Shown here: piece by piece, positions 44,854-53,523 of the stretch
How the letters are laid out: every line of letters begins with the position of its first letter
Numbering within the stretch: position 1 is the stretch's first letter
DNA from: Paeniglutamicibacter psychrophenolicus
GTDB lineage: Bacteria > Actinomycetota > Actinomycetes > Actinomycetales > Micrococcaceae
Assembly: GCF_030812255.1 (NCBI RefSeq)
Contig: NZ_JAUSSH010000001.1
Location: 496,001 to 560,000, forward strand
Reading direction: 5' to 3'
DNA: 64,000 nt
Notes under the pieces: generated by a model
What the model saw: the letters and a program-made list of their open reading frames with translations, nothing else
The model's database searches: none
What the model was told of the DNA's origin: nothing
Translations under genes and position numbers: made by a program

Positions 44854-45340
44854 CCCGGTCGCCCCACCGGGCGGCACGCGTGCGCAAGGGTCCCCGCAAT
44901 CAATGCGCATTTGTCCTTGAGGGGCCCGGGAGGTGCCAGGAGCATCGCCTTGGACGGCCCGGGAACAGCGTCGTGTCCCCCGGTTCCAGGCCATGTGACG
45001 ATCCGGTCAGGATATTGCCCGTGCCGGTGCGCTGCCCGGGGCCGGGGGCTCGAGGCCCGCGTCCAGCAAGTCCGGAAGCCTGGTCTGCGCCGACATCAAC
45101 CAACGCGGCAGGACCCAGGATCCCAACCGGCCGCGCCCGGCGCGGCGGGTGCCGTGAGCCTTCGCCGTGGCCGCGGTGACCCGGCCGGACCAAGGCACCG
45201 GGCTCCATCCCGGCGGCCACCTGCAGCCTCGGGCAACTGCGCCCGGGAGGAATCCACAGGGACCGACATGCCCGAATCCCACCCGTTCGTGGTTAGAATC
45301 ACATATACAACATTGACGTGGTGCAAGGGGGGAAAACGCA
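44854..45340. other. Intergenic region before the LuxR triplet
   Basis: No convincing gene is seen. TGCGCA repeats at about 44881-44916 could form a weak hairpin ending the ABC-F transcript. Near the right end the sequence is unusually AT-rich for this genome (AGAATCACATATACAACATT at about 45294-45313) and probably holds the luxR1 promoter. AAGGGGGG 8 bases before the ATG at 45341 is the ribosome site. Confidence 0.5.
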
Positions 45341-48097
45341 ATGGAGATTGGCCGGGGGGCGGCCGACGACGCATATGCCGGGGGGAAAACTCCGGAAACG
45401 ATCGTTTCCGGAGCGAGCTGGGAACATTTCATCCGCGACGACCTCGTCGATCAGGTTTGTCACGCCGTGCTGCAGGAGTCGGGCGCAGTGCTGGAAGGGG
45501 AACCGGGCACTGGAAAAGCGCCGTTGGCCGCCGCCGTCTTGGCACGGATCCGCGACAGGGTCCACGTGATCCAACTGGGTAGCCACGAGCTCCGAGACGG
45601 GAACGAGGGGCTTGGGGGCCTTTTGGCGAGCCTTTCGGCCGACGACCCCGGGTCCGAGCGCGAGGTCATGGAAGCGATCCGCCGGCTGGTCGCCGATTCC
45701 TCCGGGGGAATGCCCGTGTTGCTCCATATCCCCGACTTCAAGGTTCTTGCCGGACAGGTAGCCGGAGTACTGGCCGGGCTTGCGCTGTCGGGCACCTTTT
45801 CAATCCTGGCCATCTCCGGAAACCACGTGGGCGAGAACATCTCCAAGCTGGTGCAATCCATCCGGCTGAAACGGATCTATCTTGAAGCGCTCTCGCTGGA
45901 CCAGACCCAGTGGCTGTTGGAACGCGTACTGGGCGGGGAACCGAGCAGGGCGGCCGTTTTCGCCCTTTGGTCCGGGGCGGCCGGGCATCGCAGGCTGCTG
46001 GAAACCTTGACCTTGGACTGGCACGACGCAGGTTTCCTCTCCCGCAGGGATGGCGTCTGGGTGGTGGCCGGGAACCATCCGCCGGTGGGGGAGCGGACCG
46101 CCAGGGCATGGCGGGAGATGCTTGAGGTCCTGCCCGAGGAGCAACGGGAATTGGTTGAGCTGGTCGCCTTGGCCGGCAGGATCCCGCTGCATGATTTACT
46201 GGGCCTGGTTTCGATCGATGACGTCGATGTCATCCATGATCTGGGTTACCTCCGGTTCGGCCGAGACCATTTGCGGGCCGTCAAGCTGCGCGGCACCTGC
46301 TCGGCCGCCGCAGTGGCAGAACAGGTGCCGCCGGGGCGCGCTGCCATGTTGCTCGAGCGCCTGAGCACCACTGTGTCGGGTCCGCTGCCCGTCGGCGCCG
46401 CCCACCTGTATTCCTGGCAGGTTGTCGCTGGCATGAACCCCCGGAATGACCTGGCCGTTGAGGCTTCGGAACACTGTTTGGGAACGGGGGACGTGCAGGG
46501 CGCGCTCGGGTTCCTGGACGGTGTTGCCGATCTGTCCTCGGATCCCCGGTATCTCGACGCCTACATGCGTGCCCTGCATGCCGCGGGCCACGTGGAGCGG
46601 GCCCACGACGAGCTGGAATTGCACGGGCTGGCCGACTGGGTCTTGGACGGCGGCGACCACGATGCCGGGCAGCTGGCCGGGCAGCTGGCATCCCGCCACG
46701 GTTTCCGGCTCGCACTGACCTCGTTGCAGGTCGCCGCCGAGGCGCGCAACATTTCCGACACGGTCCTGCACGAGGTCTTCAGCGGCCTCGTCGACCGCAT
46801 CGGAGAGGCCCGCACCTCCGGGAACCCGAATCCGGAGGAGCTCGACGAACGCTCCGCGACCGCCCGCCTACATCTGCTGGAATTGGCGCACCGGCACGGC
46901 CAACCGTCCTGGTGCGCCGATTTCCAGTATTCGGACGCCTCCTTGGAGGGGGACCGCCTGTGGCGGTGGCAGTTGCTCCTGAATTCCGCCGCGGTTTCCC
47001 TCGGCGATGTGAAAACCGGCATCCAGCGAGGGCGCGAGCTGACCCTGCTGGTCCACCAGACTGCCTCGTCGGGCTCCCAGCGGCTGGCCACGCACGTGGG
47101 CCTGTTCACGCTCTGCATGGTCGCCGGGGAATGGGCGGCAGCGGCCGAGGTCATCGATGGATCCTGGATAGGCGGACGGGAATCCAGCCGCCTGGACGAC
47201 ACCAGCAACCTGTATGCGGGAGTGGTCCTGGCGCTGCAGGGCCGTCCCGACGAGGCCCTGGCCAGACTCGAAAACGAACTTGTCCAGCGCAAGTTCCTCG
47301 ACGCCGAGGGCGTCCACGGAGTCGGCCTGGCAGCGGCCGCTTATGCCAGCGCCCGCCGCAAGGACTTCGAGGACGCCGAGCGCCTTCTGTATGCGCTCAA
47401 CGACGTGGAGGACACCCTCTGCAGGCCTCCCATGGACGTGGTGCGGGCGACCAGGCACCTCCGTGCCCTGACCGAGGCGGAATTGGGGCATTTCAGGGAG
47501 GGGATCGGGGATCTGATGTCGGTAGCGGCGCAGGACCGGGAATGCGGTCGGATTTCGTGGGAACTGTTGGCGCTGTCGGCAGCAGCGATGCTGAAGCATG
47601 AGCCGGCGTTCGAGCTGCTCGAGGAGCGGGCCGGGGCCTCGACCGGGAGGTTTGCCACAGCCTGCCGGCAATACGCGGCGGCCCACCGGCACCGTGACCT
47701 TGAGGAGTTGCATGTGGCGGCTCGTACGTTTGAACTGCTGGGGCACCCGGAATTGGCGAGCGCGGCCAAGGGATCCGTGCCCGTGCCCGCGCCAGGCACG
47801 AGGGCGGACCGGCATGGGAACCGAATCCTTGCGGAGCCCGCCAGACGTGGACCAGATGTGCCGGAAGGCAGACCTGGCCCCACGGGCCTTGCTGGCCGCT
47901 TCAAGTCCCTGTCGCTCACGTCGCGACAGGTCGACATCGCGGGATTGGCTGCGTCGGGAAAGAGCAATAAGGAGATAGCCGACGATTTGGAGCTGTCGGT
48001 ACGCACCGTGGAGAGCCACCTGTACCAGATATACTCGCGCCTTGGCGTCACCAGGCGTGAAGAACTCAAGAATGCGCTCGCCCGAACAGGTGAATGA
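45341..48097 (+). CDS. Large LuxR-type regulator 1 with degenerate P-loop
   Basis: LAL-like regulator of 918 aa: N-terminal ATPase-like region, long alpha-helical (TPR-like) middle, and a C-terminal LuxR/GerE helix-turn-helix (LTSRQVDIAGLAASGKSNKE and VRTVESHLYQIYSRLG). The P-loop position (53-60) reads GEPGTGKA, where Ser/Thr after the lysine is replaced by Ala. The Walker B position reads VLLHIPDF, without the acidic pair. ATP hydrolysis is therefore doubtful. AAGGGGGG precedes the ATG. It is the first of three tandem paralogues ahead of a polysaccharide operon. The ligand is unknown. Confidence 0.88.
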   Translation: MEIGRGAADDAYAGGKTPETIVSGASWEHFIRDDLVDQVCHAVLQESGAVLEGEPGTGKAPLAAAVLARIRDRVHVIQLGSHELRDGNEGLGGLLASLSADDPGSEREVMEAIRRLVADSSGGMPVLLHIPDFKVLAGQVAGVLAGLALSGTFSILAISGNHVGENISKLVQSIRLKRIYLEALSLDQTQWLLERVLGGEPSRAAVFALWSGAAGHRRLLETLTLDWHDAGFLSRRDGVWVVAGNHPPVGERTARAWREMLEVLPEEQRELVELVALAGRIPLHDLLGLVSIDDVDVIHDLGYLRFGRDHLRAVKLRGTCSAAAVAEQVPPGRAAMLLERLSTTVSGPLPVGAAHLYSWQVVAGMNPRNDLAVEASEHCLGTGDVQGALGFLDGVADLSSDPRYLDAYMRALHAAGHVERAHDELELHGLADWVLDGGDHDAGQLAGQLASRHGFRLALTSLQVAAEARNISDTVLHEVFSGLVDRIGEARTSGNPNPEELDERSATARLHLLELAHRHGQPSWCADFQYSDASLEGDRLWRWQLLLNSAAVSLGDVKTGIQRGRELTLLVHQTASSGSQRLATHVGLFTLCMVAGEWAAAAEVIDGSWIGGRESSRLDDTSNLYAGVVLALQGRPDEALARLENELVQRKFLDAEGVHGVGLAAAAYASARRKDFEDAERLLYALNDVEDTLCRPPMDVVRATRHLRALTEAELGHFREGIGDLMSVAAQDRECGRISWELLALSAAAMLKHEPAFELLEERAGASTGRFATACRQYAAAHRHRDLEELHVAARTFELLGHPELASAAKGSVPVPAPGTRADRHGNRILAEPARRGPDVPEGRPGPTGLAGRFKSLSLTSRQVDIAGLAASGKSNKEIADDLELSVRTVESHLYQIYSRLGVTRREELKNALARTGE

Positions 48098-48116
48098 GCG
48101 CGAATCACTTGCGTAG

Positions 48117-48174
48117 TTACTTAAGTACAATTGCTTGACTCAAGTACCGTTTCACAGAGACTACTGGTGATAGT
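48117..48174 (+). promoter_or_regulatory. Cluster of inverted repeats upstream of luxR2
   Basis: Three perfect short inverted repeats in 58 bp: TACTTAAGTA at 48117-48126, CTTGACTCAAG at 48133-48143, and GACTA-N7-TAGTC at 48158-48174. The motif AAGTAC occurs twice. They lie between the luxR1 stop and the luxR2 start and look like binding sites. TTGACT at 48135-48140 could be a -35; no clear -10 follows at the right distance. A GGCTG/CAGCC hairpin lies nearer the gene at about 48217-48235. Confidence 0.5.
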
Positions 48175-48267
48175 CGCGGTGCTTGTGCCTAGCATGTAGA
48201 AGAGTAGTTATCGGTTGGCTGTCTTGGGGGCAGCCTTGATTTGAGCCGAACCGCTATTGGGGAACGG

Positions 48268-48294
48268 ATGTCAGAGAATCATGAATACAGGTGA
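48268..48294 (+). other. Eight-codon upstream ORF overlapping the luxR2 start
   Basis: ATG at 48268 preceded by GGGGAACGG encodes MSENHEYR and stops at 48292-48294, just after the luxR2 ATG at 48281 in another frame. It could couple or limit luxR2 translation, or be chance. Confidence 0.3.
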
Positions 48295-50848
48295 GGGCTA
48301 CGTCTTTCAGGACGGGTCCCGTCTTGGAAGCCTGCTTTTGGGGGAGCCAGGGTCGGAAACAGAACCACGCGAAACGGCAAGTGCCCGCTTGGGGCGGGCG
48401 CTTGCCGAGAGCACCTATGCAGGTGTGCTGATCAAGGGCGAGTCAGGCAGCGGCCGACGTGCCTTGGCCGACACCGCCGCACAGAAATACGCACCCGGCC
48501 GTTCGCACATCAACGTGGTGGGGACCAGATACGGCAAGGGAATCGATTACGGCGCCATCCTGTTCCTGCTGGCGGAGGCGGAGGTGGAATCGGACGAAAA
48601 CAGTTCCATTGGGGCCATCATGACCGGATTGACCCGTTACTTCAATCAGCAGCGCAAACCGCCGCTGGTGTTCATCGAGCACCCCGACGAACTTGATCCT
48701 CTCACCGGGAACCTGATGTCGCAGCTGGCGCTGCACGGCTCCATCTTCATCGTTGCCATCTGCGACAACCAGCATGGCCTGGGGGCCGACCTGGACGCGT
48801 TGATGAGGTCGAGCAAGCTGCTGACCATCGAGGTCGGTCCGCTGAGCCTACCCGAGGCCGGTGCGCACATGGCCCGGATGCTCGGGGGACCGGTGTCCAA
48901 TTTGGCCGCGGGGACGCTCTGGCATGCCGCTGAGGGAAACCAGTCGTGGCTTGACGCCCTGATCCGCGAGTCCGTGGACACCGGGGTCCTGCGCTGCATG
49001 GGTGGAACCTGGGTGTTCACCGGCGAGCGGGTGCCGCTCGGCGGCGCGGTGGGACAGTTGGCAGCGAGCAGGATTGCCCGGCTGAGCGCCGAGGAGCGCC
49101 GCGTGATGCACATCCTGGCCCTGCAGCGGCACGTCCCCACGGGCCTGTTGCGGCATTCCTTCCCGGATGCGCTGGACTCCCTGTTTGCGGCCGGATACAT
49201 CCAGGCATCGCCCACGCAGGCGGGGACGGTTCGGCTTGCCAGCCGGATGCTGCGCTGGAGCATCCGTGAAACCAGTGGCGTGACATATCGGCTGGTGGAC
49301 ACGTATGCGGACGCCGGTGCCGAATCGGAACAGGCCATGCTCCTGGCCGAACCAACCGACGTCACGGGGGCGCGTTGGGTGATGCGCTACGACGCATGCG
49401 AACGAGAGGTGCGCCGCTTGGTCCGTGGTGGCCGGCTCGACGAGGCACAGCGCGTTGTGGCAGAAGTCCACCGGAAGCTAAGGGCCGAACCCGGGCCGGC
49501 GCGACAGTCTCCGGAATGGGGCGCCATGAATTCGGACATGCTGCTGCTGCGCTCGGCCCTGGCCGGCCGGAGCGGGGACACGGCGGGACAGTCCAGGCTG
49601 GCCGGCGAATTGCTCGGCGCCAAGGGCGCCTCGTCGAGGGCCTGCCTTTCCGACAGCCAGAGGTACCTGATCACCGCCCAAATGGCGGAGGCCGAGGCAC
49701 TGGGCCACGGTCAGGACAAGGCCGTCCGGCTCGTCGGACAGGTGCTTGCCGAGATCCGGGAGAACGGTTCGGGCCGGGGAGGGGAACCGGCTGTTGCCGC
49801 TCGGCACGTCCCGGCGCTGGTCCGCTCGCTGCTGGGGGCACTCGTGGCGGCCGGCGCGTGGACGCAGGCACGCGAACTGGCGCAATCGATCCTTTCGGGA
49901 AGCTGCCCCCACCCCGAGGCCATCGCCATGGCCGGAACATGGGAGGGTCTGCTGGCACTCCTGGACGCCGACACGCAAACGGCACTTCCCTACCTCGAAA
50001 CTTCCATGCGGCAACTGGAGGCTACGGGGGACGAGGGGGAACTTCACCTGGTCGGGAGCGCCCTGGCCCTGTGCCGCGCCGAGTCCGGACAAACTGCGGA
50101 GGCCGCCGTGTTGCTGCATGACCGCCCCGATAGCAGTAAGAGCCCGGACCGCGGAGCGGGCCCGACGTTGGGAATGCTCTTTCGGAGCCTGGCCGGTGCC
50201 TACATTGGCACTCCGCAGGCGACGCTCGAGCGGACCCGGGAACTGGCGGTGCTGGCCGGCGAGGTGGAATCCCCGATGCTGCGCATGCTGGCGTTTGGGC
50301 TTGCCGCACAACTGGGGTGCGAAGACGGACCGGCGCTGCTGGCCGCGGCTGCCTCCACGGTGCAGGGGCGCCTGGCGGACGGCACGCGGCTGCTGGCGGA
50401 CGGGGTGATCCTCGAAGACCCGGCAACCGTGGCCACCGGCCTGCGGATCCTTGTCGAGGCGGGCTACTCGCGCATGGCGATGCCGCAGCACAACACCTTT
50501 GCGGCCATGCTCACGATGCCCGATCGGCGGCAACTGGCCCACATCGTCCTCGAGCACCGCAGGGCACGCGCACGGTGGCGCCCCCACCCCGTGGACGGGG
50601 TTCCGCGCCACAGCCAGTTCGGGGACGTCGCGGAGCTGGGATTGCTCACTCAGCGCGAGCGCGACATCGCCGCGGCAGTGGTGGAAGGGCTGAGCAACCT
50701 GGAGATCGCCAAGCGCAGCGCCGTGTCGATACGCACCGTGGAGGGGCACCTCTATCAGGTGTACGCGAAGCTCCGGGTCAAGGGGAGACGGGAGTTGGTC
50801 ACCCACATCTCCACCCTGGGACGCGGCGACGCGGAGTCCTCGCGATGA
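48281..50848 (+). CDS. Large LuxR-type regulator 2 with degenerate P-loop
   Basis: Same plan as the preceding gene: ATPase-like N-terminus, helical repeat middle, C-terminal LuxR helix-turn-helix (LTQRERDIAAAVVEGLSNLE and IRTVEGHLYQVYAKLRVKG). The P-loop (53-60) reads GESGSGRR with Arg in place of the invariant Lys, and the Walker B position LVFIEHPDEL lacks the usual DD. The ATG at 48281 (855 aa) is chosen; an in-frame TTG at 48257 would add eight residues. The stop overlaps the third regulator's ATG (ATGA), so both are translationally coupled. Confidence 0.87.
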   Translation: MNTGEGYVFQDGSRLGSLLLGEPGSETEPRETASARLGRALAESTYAGVLIKGESGSGRRALADTAAQKYAPGRSHINVVGTRYGKGIDYGAILFLLAEAEVESDENSSIGAIMTGLTRYFNQQRKPPLVFIEHPDELDPLTGNLMSQLALHGSIFIVAICDNQHGLGADLDALMRSSKLLTIEVGPLSLPEAGAHMARMLGGPVSNLAAGTLWHAAEGNQSWLDALIRESVDTGVLRCMGGTWVFTGERVPLGGAVGQLAASRIARLSAEERRVMHILALQRHVPTGLLRHSFPDALDSLFAAGYIQASPTQAGTVRLASRMLRWSIRETSGVTYRLVDTYADAGAESEQAMLLAEPTDVTGARWVMRYDACEREVRRLVRGGRLDEAQRVVAEVHRKLRAEPGPARQSPEWGAMNSDMLLLRSALAGRSGDTAGQSRLAGELLGAKGASSRACLSDSQRYLITAQMAEAEALGHGQDKAVRLVGQVLAEIRENGSGRGGEPAVAARHVPALVRSLLGALVAAGAWTQARELAQSILSGSCPHPEAIAMAGTWEGLLALLDADTQTALPYLETSMRQLEATGDEGELHLVGSALALCRAESGQTAEAAVLLHDRPDSSKSPDRGAGPTLGMLFRSLAGAYIGTPQATLERTRELAVLAGEVESPMLRMLAFGLAAQLGCEDGPALLAAAASTVQGRLADGTRLLADGVILEDPATVATGLRILVEAGYSRMAMPQHNTFAAMLTMPDRRQLAHIVLEHRRARARWRPHPVDGVPRHSQFGDVAELGLLTQRERDIAAAVVEGLSNLEIAKRSAVSIRTVEGHLYQVYAKLRVKGRRELVTHISTLGRGDAESSR

Positions 50849-53523
50849 GCCCCGTGTTGGGCGGCCGGGTTGCGGAATTGCGCTGGGTCCGCTCACTGGT
50901 GGCTGACGGACGGAACCGCAGCGGCATCATTGTGGCGTCACCCGGGATGGGGAAGACGGCATTGGTCGAGGCCGCGCTGGAGTCCGAACTCGGGCAGCAG
51001 GGAACCGCGGTGCGCCGGGTGCTACGGCTCCATGGCAGTCCCGTGCTCTCCGGCATGGCATTTGGCGCCCTGGCTCCGCTGCTTGGCTCGCTGGGCGGAG
51101 CCTTGGACGAGGCCCGCGTGCTGGGCGAGCTGATGGTTTCGCTCAGGCCGGGACCGCACGAGCACGGCGGGGCCTTGCCGCTGCTGGTCATCGACGACGC
51201 ACAGTTCCTCGACCCGGCCAGCAGCTTCGTGATCTCCCAATTGGTCCAATCGGCCACGGTGGGCATCCTGCTGCTGAGCACCGACATCCGCGGCGTCGAT
51301 GGCGCCCTGGACGCGATTTCCGACGGAGCACAACTCGATCGGTTGGTGCTGAACGGCCTGGACGACACAGCCGTGGCCGAACAATGCCGGCTCGTGCTCG
51401 GCGGCGGGGTCAGTTCCGGGGCCGCGTCCATCATCAGGTCCGCGACCACCGGCAACCCGTTGCTGGTCAACGGATTCGCGCTCAGCGCCCGTGCCCAGGG
51501 CGTGCTGGTGCAGCGCGCCGGGATCTGGGTGCTCACGCGCGTGCGGCCGGAACCGGACACGGCCCTGCGGGACATGGTCCGCGGATTGCAGCAGCGGATG
51601 CCCGCCACGATGCAGCATGCGCTGGAACTGCTGTCCCTGGCCGGAAACCAGGGCCCCGCCACGCTGCACCGCCTGACGGGGGTGGACCCGGCGAGCCTGG
51701 GCCAATTCGGGATCACCGAGACGCTGGGGGACCACACCGTGCACATTGCCAGCCCCCTGTATGCCGAGGTGCTGCGTTCCCTGGTTCCGCCGGGGCGAAG
51801 CGACCAACTGCGGCAGCTCTGGCTGGCGGACCGCGGCGATGCGGCACCGAGCGAGACCTTCCTCCAGGTCCTGTGGGCCGTGGAATGCGGCGAAAGGATC
51901 CGCGAGGAGGTCCTGCTGGACTCGGCCAGGCAGGCCAACAACGCCATGGCCTACGAATCCGCATGGAAGCTGGTCCAGGTCTTGTCCCCGGCCTCGGGGA
52001 ACGTGGAGGGGACCCTGGAGGAAGCCCGGGCGGTGCTGGGCATGGCCCAGCCGCACACCGCCCACTCGATCCTGGAATCGCTGCTCGAAACGCTCGGCGA
52101 TCCGGCACAGCTTCCCGCGATCATGGCCCTGCGCGGCATTGCCGCCCGGCAGACCGGCGAACCGACTGCCACGCTGGTCCGGATGCACCGGCGCTGGCAG
52201 GCAAAGTCCGCGGAGCTGCTCCGGGGGGTGCCCGAGGGTCCCGGCAAGGACGCGCTCGCCCTGCGCAACGCGACGGAGCTGGAGCTGGAGGAACTCTGGA
52301 TCGGATACCGCGACCCGATGCTCCGCCCGGGGCTCCTGCACCGCGCCGAAGCCCTGGAACAGAAGCATCGCCTGGATCCGGCCACGGTGCTGGGGGCAAG
52401 GACGATCCGCGCCATGGTCCTTGCCGGGGAGGGAATCCTCGGTCAGGCCGCGGTCCTGCTGCGCGAAGCGCTGGAAATGGCCGATGATTCCCCCGCGGCC
52501 CACCGGGCACAGCGGATGGAGGGCGCGGTCACGTTGGCCCTGGTGCACATCTACGAGGGCCGCTACGACCTGGCCCGCGGTGTGGTGCAAGGCGAGCGAA
52601 ACGGTCGTCCCGAGGAGCTCATCCAGACGCACGGCTCGTGGCAGCTGATCCTGGCACTGGCCGGAGCGGTGGAAGGCAACATGGAGGCTGCCCGGAAAAT
52701 CCTGGCGGAGGCAACCGAGGAGCTGGCCGTGTTCGACCCGTTGCGACTTCGGCCGCTGGCGCTGGGCCTGCGCGTCTTCGTCTCCCGCGAACTCGGGAGG
52801 ACAGGGGCCGCGGGGCAGGTGGACGGCCTTGACGCTGCGCTGGCCGAGCTGGGACAGGAGCCGCTGCGGGAAGGGGACGCGCGCGATGCGATGGCGCGGG
52901 CCTGGCTGACGGATCCGAACGATCCTGCCGCGGCGGAACGCTACGAGCAGCTTGCCGCAACCGTACGCACATGGGGCAACCGCGTTGCCGAGCGGGAAAT
53001 CGACTACCTGGGCTGGCGCGCGGCACTGGCCGCCGGACGCGGCAACGGTGCGGCGACGGCCAGGCTGGCCGGCTCGGCGGCGGCGGTGGAAGGCGCACGC
53101 TCCGCCGCCATGGCCTTGGCACTGGATGCCTACGAGGACGGAGGAGCCGAACGCCTGGAGGAGGTTGCCGTGCAGCTGCATGCGCGCGGCGAATCGGGGA
53201 TGGCCCTGGAGCTCCTGGCGCACGCGGTGCTGCGCAACGCCGGCACCCGCGGGGAACGCAGCCGCGGCATCGCCGTGAGACGGCTGGGGAACTGGCTGCG
53301 CGACCTGGGCGGAAGTCGCTGGGGGGTATTGGCCGAAGCGCTGTCGGGAAGCGAGCTGACGGTGCGCGAACAGGAAATCGTCGACCTCGCGGCCCAGGGG
53401 AAAAGCAACCGCGAAATTGCGCGCGAATTGATCGTCTCCCAACGCACGGTCGAGGGGCACCTGTACCGGATCTTTGCCAAGTGCGGGATCACCGATCGGT
53501 CACAGCTTTCCGAGCTCCGGTAG
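50845..53523 (+). CDS. Large LuxR-type regulator 3 with intact ATPase motifs
   Basis: LAL-family regulator of 892 aa. Walker A ASPGMGKTALVEA (from residue 31) and Walker B LPLLVIDDAQFLD (111-123) are intact, followed by a helical middle region and a C-terminal LuxR helix-turn-helix (LTVREQEIVDLAAQGKSNRE and QRTVEGHLYRIFAKCGITD). The frame is open upstream inside luxR2, but the ATG at 50845 overlapping the luxR2 stop begins right where such proteins do. It is the last regulator before the polysaccharide operon. It may supply ATPase function for all three if they associate; that is speculation. Confidence 0.9.
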   Translation: MSPVLGGRVAELRWVRSLVADGRNRSGIIVASPGMGKTALVEAALESELGQQGTAVRRVLRLHGSPVLSGMAFGALAPLLGSLGGALDEARVLGELMVSLRPGPHEHGGALPLLVIDDAQFLDPASSFVISQLVQSATVGILLLSTDIRGVDGALDAISDGAQLDRLVLNGLDDTAVAEQCRLVLGGGVSSGAASIIRSATTGNPLLVNGFALSARAQGVLVQRAGIWVLTRVRPEPDTALRDMVRGLQQRMPATMQHALELLSLAGNQGPATLHRLTGVDPASLGQFGITETLGDHTVHIASPLYAEVLRSLVPPGRSDQLRQLWLADRGDAAPSETFLQVLWAVECGERIREEVLLDSARQANNAMAYESAWKLVQVLSPASGNVEGTLEEARAVLGMAQPHTAHSILESLLETLGDPAQLPAIMALRGIAARQTGEPTATLVRMHRRWQAKSAELLRGVPEGPGKDALALRNATELELEELWIGYRDPMLRPGLLHRAEALEQKHRLDPATVLGARTIRAMVLAGEGILGQAAVLLREALEMADDSPAAHRAQRMEGAVTLALVHIYEGRYDLARGVVQGERNGRPEELIQTHGSWQLILALAGAVEGNMEAARKILAEATEELAVFDPLRLRPLALGLRVFVSRELGRTGAAGQVDGLDAALAELGQEPLREGDARDAMARAWLTDPNDPAAAERYEQLAATVRTWGNRVAEREIDYLGWRAALAAGRGNGAATARLAGSAAAVEGARSAAMALALDAYEDGGAERLEEVAVQLHARGESGMALELLAHAVLRNAGTRGERSRGIAVRRLGNWLRDLGGSRWGVLAEALSGSELTVREQEIVDLAAQGKSNREIARELIVSQRTVEGHLYRIFAKCGITDRSQLSELR

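Noticed and set aside
44911-45582. Open frame of 223 codons between the ABC-F gene and luxR1
   Set aside because: It overlaps luxR1 by more than 240 bp in another frame, has no recognised domain and no good ribosome site.
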